From assembly GCF_900103365.1 (NCBI RefSeq), contig NZ_LT629703.1:1736001-1800000 (forward strand): a stretch of 64,000 nucleotides of DNA, written 5' to 3'. Shown piece by piece: positions 16,764 through 25,852 of the stretch. The position numbers and the translations under genes were made by a program. Origin of the DNA: Afipia sp. GAS231. Lineage in GTDB: Bacteria; Pseudomonadota; Alphaproteobacteria; Rhizobiales; Xanthobacteraceae. The notes under the pieces are model-generated. The model had not been told where the DNA came from, searched no databases, and saw nothing but the letters and a program-made list of their open reading frames with translations. Positions within the stretch are counted from its first letter, which is position 1. Each line of letters opens with the position of its first letter.

Positions 16764-17825
16764 TCACTCCTCTGATGGCAGCAGGCGGACGGCGTCCGGC
16801 GAAACCAACAGTCCGACCCGGTCCCCGGAACGGACCTGGACCGTATTCGGCGCATCGACGGTGAGCAGTCTATCGGATGCACCGCTGACGACCAGCCGTT
16901 GCCGGTCACCGATGAAGCTGACGCTGTCGATGATGCCCGAAAGCGGCGCAGTGCCCGCCTCCATGATGCGGATGGTTTCGGGACGGATCATGGCGACCGC
17001 GGCCGGCATATCCGCCGCACCGCCAACCGGCTGGCGCCCTCCGGGCAATACGAGATGACCGTCCTCGATCGCGGCCTCGACGATATTCGCCGCGCCGATG
17101 AATTCGGCGACGAAGCGGTTTTTCGGCGTGAAGTAGATCTCGCGCGGCGTGCCGATCTGGGCAATCGATCCCTTCCGCATCACGACCACGCGGTCACCGA
17201 GTTCCATCGCCTCGGCCTGGTCGTGCGTCACATAGATCGTGGTGATCCCGAGCGCGCGCAGCAGGCGGTTGAGCTCACCGCGCAACCGGTCGCGCAGTGC
17301 CGCGTCGAGCGCAGTCAGCGGCTCGTCGAGCAGCAGAATGCCCGGCCGGATCGCGACCGCGCGCGCCAGCGCAACCCGCTGGCGCTGGCCGCCGGAGAGC
17401 TGATCGATGCGGCGGTTTTCCAGCCCGGAGATGTTGGTCAGATCAACCAGTTCGGCGACGCGCGACGCACGCTCCTTGTCGGGCACGCCGCGGATCTTCA
17501 GGCCGTAGCCGATATTGTCGGCCACGCTCATGTTGGGGAACAGCGCGTAGGACTGAAACACCATGCCGACATTGCGCCGCTCGATCGGCACCGGCGTCAT
17601 GTCCTTGCCGTCGAACAGCACCCTGCCGCCGGCGTCGGGCAGTTCGAGGCCGGCGATGATGCGCAGCATCGTGGTCTTGCCGCAGCCGGAGGGGCCGAGC
17701 AGCACCAGCGTTTCGCCGCGGGCGATATCGAGCGTCGCGGGTTCGAGCGCGTGCGTTCCGTCGGCAAATGTCTTGCCGCAGGCCTCGATACGCACCGAGG
17801 CGCCATGTCCGGCCTGCGCACTCAT
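16764..17825 (-). CDS. ABC transporter ATP-binding protein (Fe3+/polyamine/2-aminoethylphosphonate type)
   Basis: A 353-residue ATPase with Walker A GPSGCGKTT, Q-loop VFQSYALFP, signature LSGGQRQRVALARA, Walker B ILLLDEPLTALD, the switch histidine (YVTHDQAEAME) and a C-terminal TOBE region (MIRPETIRI). This is the PotA/FbpC/PhnT subclass. The ATG at 17825 overlaps the TGA of the upstream permease by four bases (ATGA), so the two are translationally coupled. It powers import of the ligand captured by the binding protein at 19560-20567. Confidence 0.92.
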   Translation of the reverse strand: MSAQAGHGASVRIEACGKTFADGTHALEPATLDIARGETLVLLGPSGCGKTTMLRIIAGLELPDAGGRVLFDGKDMTPVPIERRNVGMVFQSYALFPNMSVADNIGYGLKIRGVPDKERASRVAELVDLTNISGLENRRIDQLSGGQRQRVALARAVAIRPGILLLDEPLTALDAALRDRLRGELNRLLRALGITTIYVTHDQAEAMELGDRVVVMRKGSIAQIGTPREIYFTPKNRFVAEFIGAANIVEAAIEDGHLVLPGGRQPVGGAADMPAAVAMIRPETIRIMEAGTAPLSGIIDSVSFIGDRQRLVVSGASDRLLTVDAPNTVQVRSGDRVGLLVSPDAVRLLPSEE

Positions 17826-18607
17826 CGCTTCTGCTCCTTCTCGGCAAATAACTGCATCGCGACCAGAAGCGGGATGATCATCACGAAGAAGATCAGCGTA
17901 TAGGCCGAGGCTACCTCGAGCCGCATCGAGGCGTAGCTGTCGGCGAGCCCGATCGGCAGCGTCTTGGTCAGCGGGGTGTGCAGCATCCAGGTGAGGTTGA
18001 ACTCGCCGAGCGACAGCGTCACCACCATCAGGCTGCCCGCCAGTATCCCAGGCACCGCGTTGGGCACGATCACATCGCGAAAGCGCCGCCACGGCGATGC
18101 GCCGAGCGATGCCGCTCCTTCATCCAGCGTCTTGATGTCGACGGTCGCAAACACGGCCATCACAGAGCGAACCATGAAGGGCATGGTGAAGATGACATGG
18201 CCGACGAGGATGAAGAGCCAGGAACGGCGGAAATCGCCGAAACTGCCGTAGGTCAACAGCAACGCCAGCGCAATCGCGAGCCCGGGGATCGCCAGCGGCA
18301 GCGTGATGATTTCTTCGACGATCCGCGCCAGCCGCCCTCCCCGCACATGCAAGGCGTAAGCGGCGGGCACTCCCGCGGCGAGCGTCACGGCGAGGGTCGC
18401 CAATGCGATCACAAACGAGAGCAGGATCGTGCCGGCGTAGAGCTCCCACACCTGCGCCACCCATTGCAGGGTCACGCCGGACTGGATACCGCGAAAGTAA
18501 TTCACTGTGACGCCGGCGGAAATCGACAGGATCGCGGGCACCACCAGGAACGCGGCGACGAGCAGCGTGAAGATGAACTGACCGGTAAAAATCAGACGGT
18601 CGCGCAT
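17822..18607 (-). CDS. ABC transporter permease (PotC/PhnV-like)
   Basis: A 261-residue inner-membrane permease with about six transmembrane helices and the EAA loop that contacts the ATPase (DEGAASLGASPWRRFRDVIVPNAVPG). The product is the second permease of the ABC cassette and is separated from the first by four bases. It overlaps the ATPase gene by four bases. Confidence 0.9.
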   Translation of the reverse strand: MRDRLIFTGQFIFTLLVAAFLVVPAILSISAGVTVNYFRGIQSGVTLQWVAQVWELYAGTILLSFVIALATLAVTLAAGVPAAYALHVRGGRLARIVEEIITLPLAIPGLAIALALLLTYGSFGDFRRSWLFILVGHVIFTMPFMVRSVMAVFATVDIKTLDEGAASLGASPWRRFRDVIVPNAVPGILAGSLMVVTLSLGEFNLTWMLHTPLTKTLPIGLADSYASMRLEVASAYTLIFFVMIIPLLVAMQLFAEKEQKR

Positions 18608-18611
18608 GGTC

Positions 18612-19430
18612 TTATCCAGCCGCCGCGACGGAGCTGCCGCTGAAGGAGCGGGCGAGCGCCAGAATGAACCAGGTGATAATGCCGAGCCCGACCGATAACG
18701 CGGCCGAGGTCGAAAAATTGGCCGCCAACGTAAACTCGGTGTAGATCAGCATCGGCAACACATCGATATTGGTCGCCAGCGTGAACGCCGTGCCGAACGC
18801 GCCCATCGCGGTCGCAAACGCAATCGCACCTGATGCGATGAAGGCCGGCGCCAGCGCCGGCAGCACGACATCGCGCTGCACCGCCCATGGACTTGCACCG
18901 AGCGACCGCGCCGCCTCTTCCAGACCGACATCGAGCTTCTGCACCGCCGCCATGATGGTGAGGATGACCCGCGGAATCGAGAAATAGAGATAGCCGAGGA
19001 ACAGCCCGTAGATCGAATAGGCAAACACCAGCTTTTCGCCAAACAGGCGGTTGGAGAGGTCACCAATGAGACCCTGACGACCGGCGAGCAGAATGATCAG
19101 GAAGCCGATCACCACACCGGGAAACGCCAGCGGAAAGGTCAGCATCGCAATCAAGACGGCGCGGCCGGGAAAGCGATGCCGTTGCAGAAACATTCCGGCG
19201 ATCGTCGCGATGATGAGCGTAGCGACGGTGGTCGCCGCCGCCAGCAGCACGGTGTTGATGAGGGTCGCGCGATAACGCGGCTCGGTCAGGATCGCGAAAT
19301 AGCCCGCAAGACCTTGCGGACCTTCCGCTCCGGTCACGACCAGCCGGGCCATCGGCAGCAGGAAAAATGCCGCCGTAACCACCACCAGCGGCAGCAGGCA
19401 CAGCCAGACAAATGATCTATGTGACATCAA
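18612..19430 (-). CDS. ABC transporter permease (PotB/PhnU-like)
   Basis: A 272-residue inner-membrane permease with about six transmembrane helices and an EAA loop (LEEAARSLGASPWAVQRDVV). It pairs with the next permease to form the transmembrane channel. An intergenic repeat with strong hairpins (19445-19537) separates it from the upstream binding-protein gene, so its expression relative to the binding protein may be lowered. Confidence 0.9.
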   Translation of the reverse strand: MMSHRSFVWLCLLPLVVVTAAFFLLPMARLVVTGAEGPQGLAGYFAILTEPRYRATLINTVLLAAATTVATLIIATIAGMFLQRHRFPGRAVLIAMLTFPLAFPGVVIGFLIILLAGRQGLIGDLSNRLFGEKLVFAYSIYGLFLGYLYFSIPRVILTIMAAVQKLDVGLEEAARSLGASPWAVQRDVVLPALAPAFIASGAIAFATAMGAFGTAFTLATNIDVLPMLIYTEFTLAANFSTSAALSVGLGIITWFILALARSFSGSSVAAAG

Positions 19431-19444
19431 GAATGGTGGCCCCA

Positions 19445-19537
19445 GAGCTATGGTTCTGATGAATCAGAACCATAGCTCCATCTCATGTTTGACGCGTTTT
19501 CTTCACGCGAACCGGTAGCCACTTCGCTCGAAAACGC
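19445..19537. repeat. Dispersed palindromic intergenic repeat, copy B
   Basis: The first block is a perfect 16-base inverted repeat with a two-base spacer: GAGCTATGGTTCTGAT at 19445-19460 against ATCAGAACCATAGCTC at 19463-19478. The second block has outer arms GCGTTTTC (19494-19501) and GAAAACGC (19530-19537) and an inner GCGAA...TTCGC. It is placed inside an operon, between the ABC binding-protein gene and the first permease gene, and could attenuate transcription or stabilise the upstream mRNA. Confidence 0.85.
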
Positions 19538-19559
19538 TATGACTGGGGACCATATTGCC

Positions 19560-20567
19560 TTAGCGGACCTCGGCGAGATAGCGGTCGACAAAGCCTTTTT
19601 GCATGTTTTCCATCTGGCCCCAGTCGACGCTCTTCGCGCGCGCGTAATCGCTGTCAGGCAGGAACTTGCTCTTCACAGCCTCAGGTAGCTCGATCGGCCG
19701 CGCCGGGCGGAGATAGGCATTGGTCCAGATCGCCTGCCCCTTGTCGGACAAGAGATAGTCCATCACCTTCTTGGCCTTGTCCTTGTCGGGCGCGTTCTTG
19801 ACCAAGCCAACAACATAGGGGAACACCACCGATCCTTCGCAGGGGATCACGAACTCGAAATTACCCTTCTCGGAATACTTGGCGCGATAGGCGTTGAAAT
19901 CATAATCCAGCAGGATCGGCATCTCGCCGGACACGACGCGGGCGTAGGAGGTCTGCTTGGGGACGATCGGATCGTTCTTGCGCAGCTCCTTGAAGAAGTT
20001 GATCGCGGGATCGAAATTCTTGTCGGATCCACCGAGCGCCAGATTGATCGCGACCGCGCCGACATAGCCTACCGCCGCTGACGACGGGTCGAGGTAGCCC
20101 ACCATGCCTTTATAGTCGGGCTTGAGCAGGTCCTTCCAGCAGGCCGGCACCGGCTTGCCGCCGAGCGCGTCCTTGTTCACGAACAGGCCGAGGGTGCCGG
20201 AATGAATCGTGGTCCAGTAACCGTCGGCATCCTTCAGCCCGGCGGGGACCTGATCCCAATTCGCCGGCTTGTAGGGCTCCAGCGCATCCTGCGCCTTGGC
20301 CTTCATGCCGAAGGTGACGCCGAAATAGCCGATATCACCGACCGGATTGGCCTTCTCGGCAAGGATCTGCGCCAGCGCCTGACCGGAGTTCTTGTTGTCG
20401 TGCGGGATGTCGTAGTTGAGGTCGGCCTTGATCGCCTTGAGCATCGAGGCCCAGTCGGCCCATTCCGGCGGACAATTGTAGCAAATGACGTCGGCCGCTT
20501 TGGCGGATTGCAAGGGCGCGATCAGCGACAGCGCCAGCAAGGCGAGAACAAAACGGACGGTTTTCAT
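19560..20567 (-). CDS. ABC transporter periplasmic substrate-binding protein (PotD/Fe3+/phosphonate class)
   Basis: A 335-residue binding protein with a Sec signal peptide (FVLALLALSLIAPLQSAKAA, cleavage near residue 24). The mature protein has the extracellular solute-binding family 1 pattern: VICYNCPPEWADW near the N-terminus, DLLKPDYKGMVGYLDPSSAA, and KKVMDYLLSDKGQAIWTNAY at the C-terminus. The class includes binders of iron, polyamines, thiamine and 2-aminoethylphosphonate. The downstream GpdQ-like enzyme argues for an organic phosphate diester, but the ligand is not shown by sequence. Confidence 0.9.
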   Translation of the reverse strand: MKTVRFVLALLALSLIAPLQSAKAADVICYNCPPEWADWASMLKAIKADLNYDIPHDNKNSGQALAQILAEKANPVGDIGYFGVTFGMKAKAQDALEPYKPANWDQVPAGLKDADGYWTTIHSGTLGLFVNKDALGGKPVPACWKDLLKPDYKGMVGYLDPSSAAVGYVGAVAINLALGGSDKNFDPAINFFKELRKNDPIVPKQTSYARVVSGEMPILLDYDFNAYRAKYSEKGNFEFVIPCEGSVVFPYVVGLVKNAPDKDKAKKVMDYLLSDKGQAIWTNAYLRPARPIELPEAVKSKFLPDSDYARAKSVDWGQMENMQKGFVDRYLAEVR

Positions 20568-20756
20568 GAATTACCCCGGTCTAGCGTGGCGATTATGGAC
20601 TTCAGCACCAACCGAAGAGCAAGTATAGGCCGCGTATGAAGGTTTTGCGACGGGGCATGTTGCCCTGCAGCAAGCACGAGCACACTGCTGCAGGGCATCA
20701 ACTAATTTGGTCAACCTGTGATTTCCGGTAAGCTCGAACGCGGGAGGATCCGCGCC

Positions 20757-21911
20757 ATGTACCAGCCCGACGGCGTCACAACGTCGCCCGACTTTCCGAT
20801 TCCGGACCGCATGAAAGCCTGGGTGTTGGGCGAACCGGATCAGCTCATGCTGCGCGAGAAGCCGGTACCGGTTCCGGCGCGCGCCGAAGTCCTGGTCCGC
20901 ATCGACGCGGTGGCGATCTGCGCGACCGATCTCGAAATCATTCACTCGGGTTCGCCGGCGAGCATTTTGGGCGGCCTGCCCTTCAACAAAAACTTTACGC
21001 CGGGCCATGAATATATGGGCACGATTGCTGCGCTCGGGCCCGATGTCGACGAATTCAAGATCGGCGAGCGGATCAGCGTGGAGATTCACGCCGGCTGCGG
21101 TCAGTGCAAGCGCTGCCGGCAAGGCATGTACACGTCATGCCTGAACTACGGGAAGCCGGAGAAGGGCCATCGCGCCAACGGCTTTACCACCGACGGCGGC
21201 TTTGCCGAATACGCCGTCAATCACATCAACACGCTGGCGCGGGTGCCCGACAGCATGAGCGACGCGGAGGCGACGTTGGTCGTCACCGCCGGCACGTCGA
21301 TGTATGGCTTGACTGAGTTGGGGGGATTAGTCGCGGGCGAGAGCGTCGTGGTGATCGGGCCTGGGCCGATCGGACTGCTCGCGGTGGCCGTAGCCAAGGC
21401 GCTTGGCGCCAGCCCGGTGATCCTGACGGGGACGCGCAACAAGCGGCTCGCGATCGGCCAGGAACTCGGCGCCGATCGCGTCATCAATATCAACGACGAG
21501 GACGCCGTCGAGGTCGTCAGGCAGCTTACCGGCGGCATCGGCGCCGATTACGTCGTGGAATGCGCCGGCACCGAGGCGACCATCAACCAGGCCATCCACA
21601 TGACCAATCGCGGCGGAAAGATCTGCCTCGCCGCGTTTCCGCACGATCCGGTGACGATGGATCTCGCGCATCTCGTGAAGAACAATATCTACGCCTACGG
21701 CATCCGCGGCGAAGGCCGCAGCGCCACCCGCCGCGCCATGGCGCTGATGGCCGAAAAGCGCTTCGATGCGACCCGCATTCACACCCACACGTTTCCGCTC
21801 GCCGATCTGCCGACCGCGCTACGATATGCGCGCGAACGGGTCGAAGACGCGATCAAGGTGGTCGTCACCGTCAGGCAGGTCAGCGCAATAGCGAATGCTG
21901 CGGCCGGGTAA
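20757..21911 (+). CDS. Zinc-dependent alcohol dehydrogenase (MDR family)
   Basis: A 384-residue medium-chain dehydrogenase/reductase. Catalytic zinc elements are CATDLE and GHEYMG; the structural zinc lobe is CGQCKRCRQGMYTSC; the nucleotide-binding motif is VVVIGPGPIGLLAVAVAKAL. GGGAGG lies about nine bases before the ATG at 20757. It resembles sorbitol/threonine dehydrogenase-type members and probably oxidises a secondary alcohol with NAD(P). It is convergent with the molybdenum hydroxylase genes (15-base gap) and may act in the same degradation route. Confidence 0.9.
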   Translation: MYQPDGVTTSPDFPIPDRMKAWVLGEPDQLMLREKPVPVPARAEVLVRIDAVAICATDLEIIHSGSPASILGGLPFNKNFTPGHEYMGTIAALGPDVDEFKIGERISVEIHAGCGQCKRCRQGMYTSCLNYGKPEKGHRANGFTTDGGFAEYAVNHINTLARVPDSMSDAEATLVVTAGTSMYGLTELGGLVAGESVVVIGPGPIGLLAVAVAKALGASPVILTGTRNKRLAIGQELGADRVININDEDAVEVVRQLTGGIGADYVVECAGTEATINQAIHMTNRGGKICLAAFPHDPVTMDLAHLVKNNIYAYGIRGEGRSATRRAMALMAEKRFDATRIHTHTFPLADLPTALRYARERVEDAIKVVVTVRQVSAIANAAAG

Positions 21912-21926
21912 GCGTGGCGCGTTAGG

Positions 21927-24320
21927 TCAGATCTTTCCCAGGGCGGTCAGGATGATCTGAGGCGTCAACGGAATCTCCGTGATAACGGCACCGAACGGCC
22001 GCAACGCATCGTTGACAGCATTGGTCACGGCCGCTGCCGCACCTGCCGTGCCGGCCTCGCCCGCGCCCTTGGCACCCAACTCGGTTTCCAGCGTCGGCGA
22101 AACCACATGCCCGACGTCGATATCGGGCATTTCGCCGGACATCGGAACCAGATAATCGGCCATGTTGGCGTTGGTGAGCTGACCGCGCTCGTCGTAGATA
22201 CATTTTTCGAACAGCGCGGCGCCAAGGCCCTGCACCACCCCGCCCCTGATCTGCTCATCGACCAGTTGCGGATTGATGATGGTGCCGCAGTCCTCGACCA
22301 CCCAGTGCTTCAACAGCTTGACGAAACCGGTATCGGTATCGACCTCCAGCCACGAGCCCTGAACGCCGTTGGTAAAGGCGAAGGGATATTCTCGCGGGAC
22401 AAAATGGCGCGTCGCCATCAGCTCGGGCTGAATGCCCGGCGGCAGCGTGTCCGGACGGAAATAGACGATCCGCGCGAGCTCATTCAATTCGATGCGGGTC
22501 GTACCATCGCCGGTGTTCACGACATTGTCGTTGACGATGTCGAGTTCACCGGCCGTCGACTGCAGGATGGCGGCGGCAACATCGAGAATATTTTTGCGCA
22601 GCGCTTTCGCGGCCTGAAGTGCTGCTTCGCCACCGATGCCGGCGCCGCGCGAGGCCCAGGTGCCGCCGCCATAGGGCGTATTATCGGTATCGCCCAGGAT
22701 GACGCGGACACGGTCCATCGAAACGCCGAGCACGCTGCCGACAATCTGCGCGGTGAGCGATTCCGATCCCTGGCCCTGCTCGGTGATGCTGGTCTGGCAG
22801 ATCACCGAGCCTTGAGCATCAAGTCGAACAGCGACACCGTCTTGCGATGAAATCTTCGCACCGCCGACACCATAGAATGCCGCGCTTGGATTGGTCACTT
22901 CGATAAAGCTGGCGATGCCAATACCGCGATGGATGTTCCGAGGCCGCAAGGCGGCCTGCTCGGCGCGCAGCGCGTCGTAATTCATCATCTTGATCAACTT
23001 GGCCAACGCCGCGTGGTGCGACAACTGCTCAAAGCGCAAACCTGACGGCGAAGCGCAGGGATAGGCGTCGTCGGCAATCAAATTGCGCCGGCGGATTTCG
23101 ACCGGGTCCATGCCGATCTTCATGGCTGCGAGATCGACCAGTCCTTCGGTCACCGAACAGGCGATCGGGTGACCGACCGCCCGGTACTGGCACATCACAT
23201 TCTTATTCTGGAACACGACGCGGGCACGGGCGCGGTAATTCCTGGTCACATAGGGACCGCCGACGAGATTGACGACTTGATTGGCCTCGATGGCGCTGGT
23301 GCGCGGATACATCGAATACGGCCCGATGCCGGTGAGATCGTCGATCTCGAATGCGGTGATGGTGCCGTCACGCTGGACGCCGATCTTTCCCTTGCACCTG
23401 TGGTCGCGGGCATGGATGTCGGTGTTGAAACTCTCGACCCGGTCGGCGACGAATTTGACCGGCCGCCGCAGCAGTTTCGACAATGCATAGGTCGCCATCT
23501 CATCGGCATAAATATGCACCTTGATGCCGAAAGAGCCGCCGACGTCCTTGCAGACCACGCGAACCTGCGCCTCCCTGAGGCCGAGATGCAGCGCGGCGAT
23601 ATTCTGCACCATGTGCGGCGCCTGGGTGCCCTGATAGATGGTCAACCGTGCTTCCGCAGCATTCCAGTCGGCCACCACCGCCCGCGGCTCCAGCGTCACG
23701 CCAGTGTGCCTGCCAAAGACGAACTCCGCCTCTACCACCTCGTCGGAAGCGGCAAAGGCTTGGTCGACGGCGCCGGCATCGTGGTTTCGCTCAAAGGCGA
23801 GGTTGTCGCCGAGTGAAGCGTGAATCACGGGCGTCGCGGGATCGAGCGCGGTGCTCATGTCCGTGACGACGTCGAGTTCCTGATACTCGACCAAAACGTG
23901 TTCGGCCGCGTCCTCCGCAACTGCGCGGCTGCTGGCCACCACGGCCGCGACCGCTTCGCCCTGCCAGCACACGCGATCGATCGCGATCGCGCTTTGCGGA
24001 GCAGATTTCAGCCCCTTCAAATGCGAGAGCACGCCAACCCACGGCGTGATGACGGCGGCAAGTTCCTGTCCGGTCACGACGGCGACCACCCCAGGCAAAC
24101 GTTTTGCCGCCGACGCGTCAATGCTTGTGATCTTGGCATGCGCATACGGCGAGCGCAGGAACACGACGTGCACCATCCGTGGCAGTTCGATGTCGCTGAC
24201 ATAGAGCCCGCGCCCCTGCATCAGGCGATCGAGGTTTGGCCGCGGCACGATCCTGCCGATATAGGAATTCGGCCGGTCGAGTACCGAGAGCGGGTCTCGC
24301 TTGTCAGATTCCGACGTCAT
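21927..24320 (-). CDS. Xanthine dehydrogenase family, molybdopterin-binding large subunit
   Basis: A 797-residue catalytic subunit of a three-part molybdenum hydroxylase. It starts with RPNSYIGRIVPRPN and has the cofactor-binding elements typical of the CoxL/XdhB family. The C-terminal catalytic Glu motif GAKGAGEAGTAG is present. The loop that reads AYRCSFR in CO dehydrogenase reads CQYRAVGHP here, so it lacks the CO dehydrogenase cysteine and is a hydroxylase of a carbon substrate such as an N-heterocycle, aldehyde or related compound. The ATG at 24320 overlaps the TGA of the iron-sulfur subunit by four bases. Confidence 0.9.
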   Translation of the reverse strand: MTSESDKRDPLSVLDRPNSYIGRIVPRPNLDRLMQGRGLYVSDIELPRMVHVVFLRSPYAHAKITSIDASAAKRLPGVVAVVTGQELAAVITPWVGVLSHLKGLKSAPQSAIAIDRVCWQGEAVAAVVASSRAVAEDAAEHVLVEYQELDVVTDMSTALDPATPVIHASLGDNLAFERNHDAGAVDQAFAASDEVVEAEFVFGRHTGVTLEPRAVVADWNAAEARLTIYQGTQAPHMVQNIAALHLGLREAQVRVVCKDVGGSFGIKVHIYADEMATYALSKLLRRPVKFVADRVESFNTDIHARDHRCKGKIGVQRDGTITAFEIDDLTGIGPYSMYPRTSAIEANQVVNLVGGPYVTRNYRARARVVFQNKNVMCQYRAVGHPIACSVTEGLVDLAAMKIGMDPVEIRRRNLIADDAYPCASPSGLRFEQLSHHAALAKLIKMMNYDALRAEQAALRPRNIHRGIGIASFIEVTNPSAAFYGVGGAKISSQDGVAVRLDAQGSVICQTSITEQGQGSESLTAQIVGSVLGVSMDRVRVILGDTDNTPYGGGTWASRGAGIGGEAALQAAKALRKNILDVAAAILQSTAGELDIVNDNVVNTGDGTTRIELNELARIVYFRPDTLPPGIQPELMATRHFVPREYPFAFTNGVQGSWLEVDTDTGFVKLLKHWVVEDCGTIINPQLVDEQIRGGVVQGLGAALFEKCIYDERGQLTNANMADYLVPMSGEMPDIDVGHVVSPTLETELGAKGAGEAGTAGAAAAVTNAVNDALRPFGAVITEIPLTPQIILTALGKI

Positions 24321-24802
24321 GCGATGCGCCCGACGCGCGCACGCGCTGTCGACTCGACGGCGTCGACAATCGCCTGATAGCCGGTGCAACGACAATAGTT
24401 GCCGGAAAGGTGCTCGCGAATCTGCTCGCGATCGGGGGTGGCAGTTTGCTTGAGCAGATCCTGCGCCGCCATCAGCATCGCCGGCGTGCAAAAACCGCAC
24501 TGCAGCGCGTTGCGGTCGCGGAACGCCGCCTGCAGATCGGCAATTTCGCCGCTGTCGGACAGTCCCTCAATGGTCTCGACGGACGCATTGTTGGCTTGTA
24601 CCGCGAGCATCAGGCAGGCGCGCACGATCTCGCCATCGACGCGCACCGTGCACGCACCGCAGACCCCGTGCTCGCAACCGACATGCGTACCGGTCAATTT
24701 CAGATGCTCGCGCAGAAAATCCGCCAGATTGAGTCTGGGGAACACGAAAGCATCGACACGCTCGCCATTGACGTCGAGCGAAATGGATATGGGAGCCGTC
24801 AA
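24317..24802 (-). CDS. Xanthine dehydrogenase family, (2Fe-2S)-binding small subunit
   Basis: A 161-residue subunit with both iron-sulfur clusters: the plant-type ferredoxin cluster CEHGVCGACTV and the C-terminal helical cluster CGFCTPAML...CRCTGYQAIV. It carries electrons from the molybdenum centre to FAD. I chose the TTG at 24802 because it overlaps the stop of the upstream FAD-subunit gene (TTGA) and has a GGGGG tract upstream; the first ATG in frame (24853) would add 17 unlikely residues. Gene order FAD-FeS-Mo matches CoxMSL-type operons. Confidence 0.9.
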   Translation of the reverse strand: MTAPISISLDVNGERVDAFVFPRLNLADFLREHLKLTGTHVGCEHGVCGACTVRVDGEIVRACLMLAVQANNASVETIEGLSDSGEIADLQAAFRDRNALQCGFCTPAMLMAAQDLLKQTATPDREQIREHLSGNYCRCTGYQAIVDAVESTARARVGRIA

Positions 24803-25680
24803 ATGAGCGCCCCCGCATCGAGCTCGGGGCGAGAAAGCAACGCGGCCACGCACCGCGTCAACAACACCTTTGCCAGATGACGGCGCATGGCAGGTGTTGC
24901 CTGATGATCCTCTTGAGGATCAAGTTCGTCAGCCAATGCGGACAGGGCGTCGGACAACAGGGCTGGCGTGACGGCAGCATTGATCAGTTTGCCGGCGGCC
25001 CGAGCCAACAGCGGCCGATCGCCGACGGCAAAAAAGCCGAGGCGGAGATCGGTAAAGCGGCCGTCATAGACGACCGCTTGCGCCGCCAGACCGACAATGG
25101 CGTAGTCGCCATGCCGGCGGGCGAATTCATGGAAAAAATGGGTGGATACCCTTGGCGCGACCGGCAGTTCGACCGCCACCAGCAATTCCTGCGGCGACAG
25201 TACTGTCTCGTATATTCCGGTGAAGAATCCCGCTGCGGCAATTCGCCGTTCACCGCCGGGACCGCGGACGATGATGGTGGCCCTCAGCGCGAGCATGCAG
25301 GCCGGCAGTTCCGAGGCTGGGTCGGCGTGGGCCAGACTTCCCCCGATCGTGCCGCGATTGCGGATCGCCGGATGCGCTACGTGGATGATCGCATCCGCCA
25401 GCAGAGGTGCGTGGGCCGCGATTTCGGTGGATTTCAGCAGATCGACGTGGCGGGTCAGGGCTCCGATGGTGAGGATCCCCTCCTTGACCGCAATCCCGCG
25501 CAACTCGGCAAGGCCGCCGATGTCGACAACGAGTTCGGGAGAGATCAGCCGCAAGTTCATCGCCGGCATCAGGCTCTGGCCACCCGACAAGACCTTGGCC
25601 CTGTCGCCCTGATCGGCCAGCAATTCCAGCGCATTTTCGACGCTGGTCGCGCGGGCATAAGCGAAAGCCGAGGCCTTCAT
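24799..25680 (-). CDS. Xanthine dehydrogenase family, FAD-binding medium subunit
   Basis: A 293-residue CoxM-like flavoprotein subunit. The two FAD-binding motifs are LSGGQSLMPAMNLRL near residue 31 and NRGTIGGSLAHADPASELPA near residue 107. The C-terminal domain is the usual CO-dehydrogenase flavoprotein C-terminal fold. It is the first gene of the three-gene operon; a 172-base gap with the divergent luciferase-like monooxygenase gene holds the likely promoters. Confidence 0.92.
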   Translation of the reverse strand: MKASAFAYARATSVENALELLADQGDRAKVLSGGQSLMPAMNLRLISPELVVDIGGLAELRGIAVKEGILTIGALTRHVDLLKSTEIAAHAPLLADAIIHVAHPAIRNRGTIGGSLAHADPASELPACMLALRATIIVRGPGGERRIAAAGFFTGIYETVLSPQELLVAVELPVAPRVSTHFFHEFARRHGDYAIVGLAAQAVVYDGRFTDLRLGFFAVGDRPLLARAAGKLINAAVTPALLSDALSALADELDPQEDHQATPAMRRHLAKVLLTRCVAALLSRPELDAGALI

Positions 25681-25852
25681 TTCGACATGACCTCCCCGGC
25701 CGAATGCTGATATTTGCCAGGATTAGACGGTGCCCCCTACTAAAGGTCAAGTTGGTTTCCGGAGTGATTCTTTAGACTTGGGACTTGTCACGGTGCCGCG
25801 GACGAAGCACGTTCGCGGCCAACCAAAAACCTGTCGTTGGGAACAGCAGACG

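Noticed and set aside
21927..25680. Aerobic CO dehydrogenase (coxMSL)
   Set aside because: Subunit order fits, but the large subunit lacks the AYRCSFR cysteine loop; it reads QYRAVGHP, so I call it a general xanthine-dehydrogenase-family hydroxylase.
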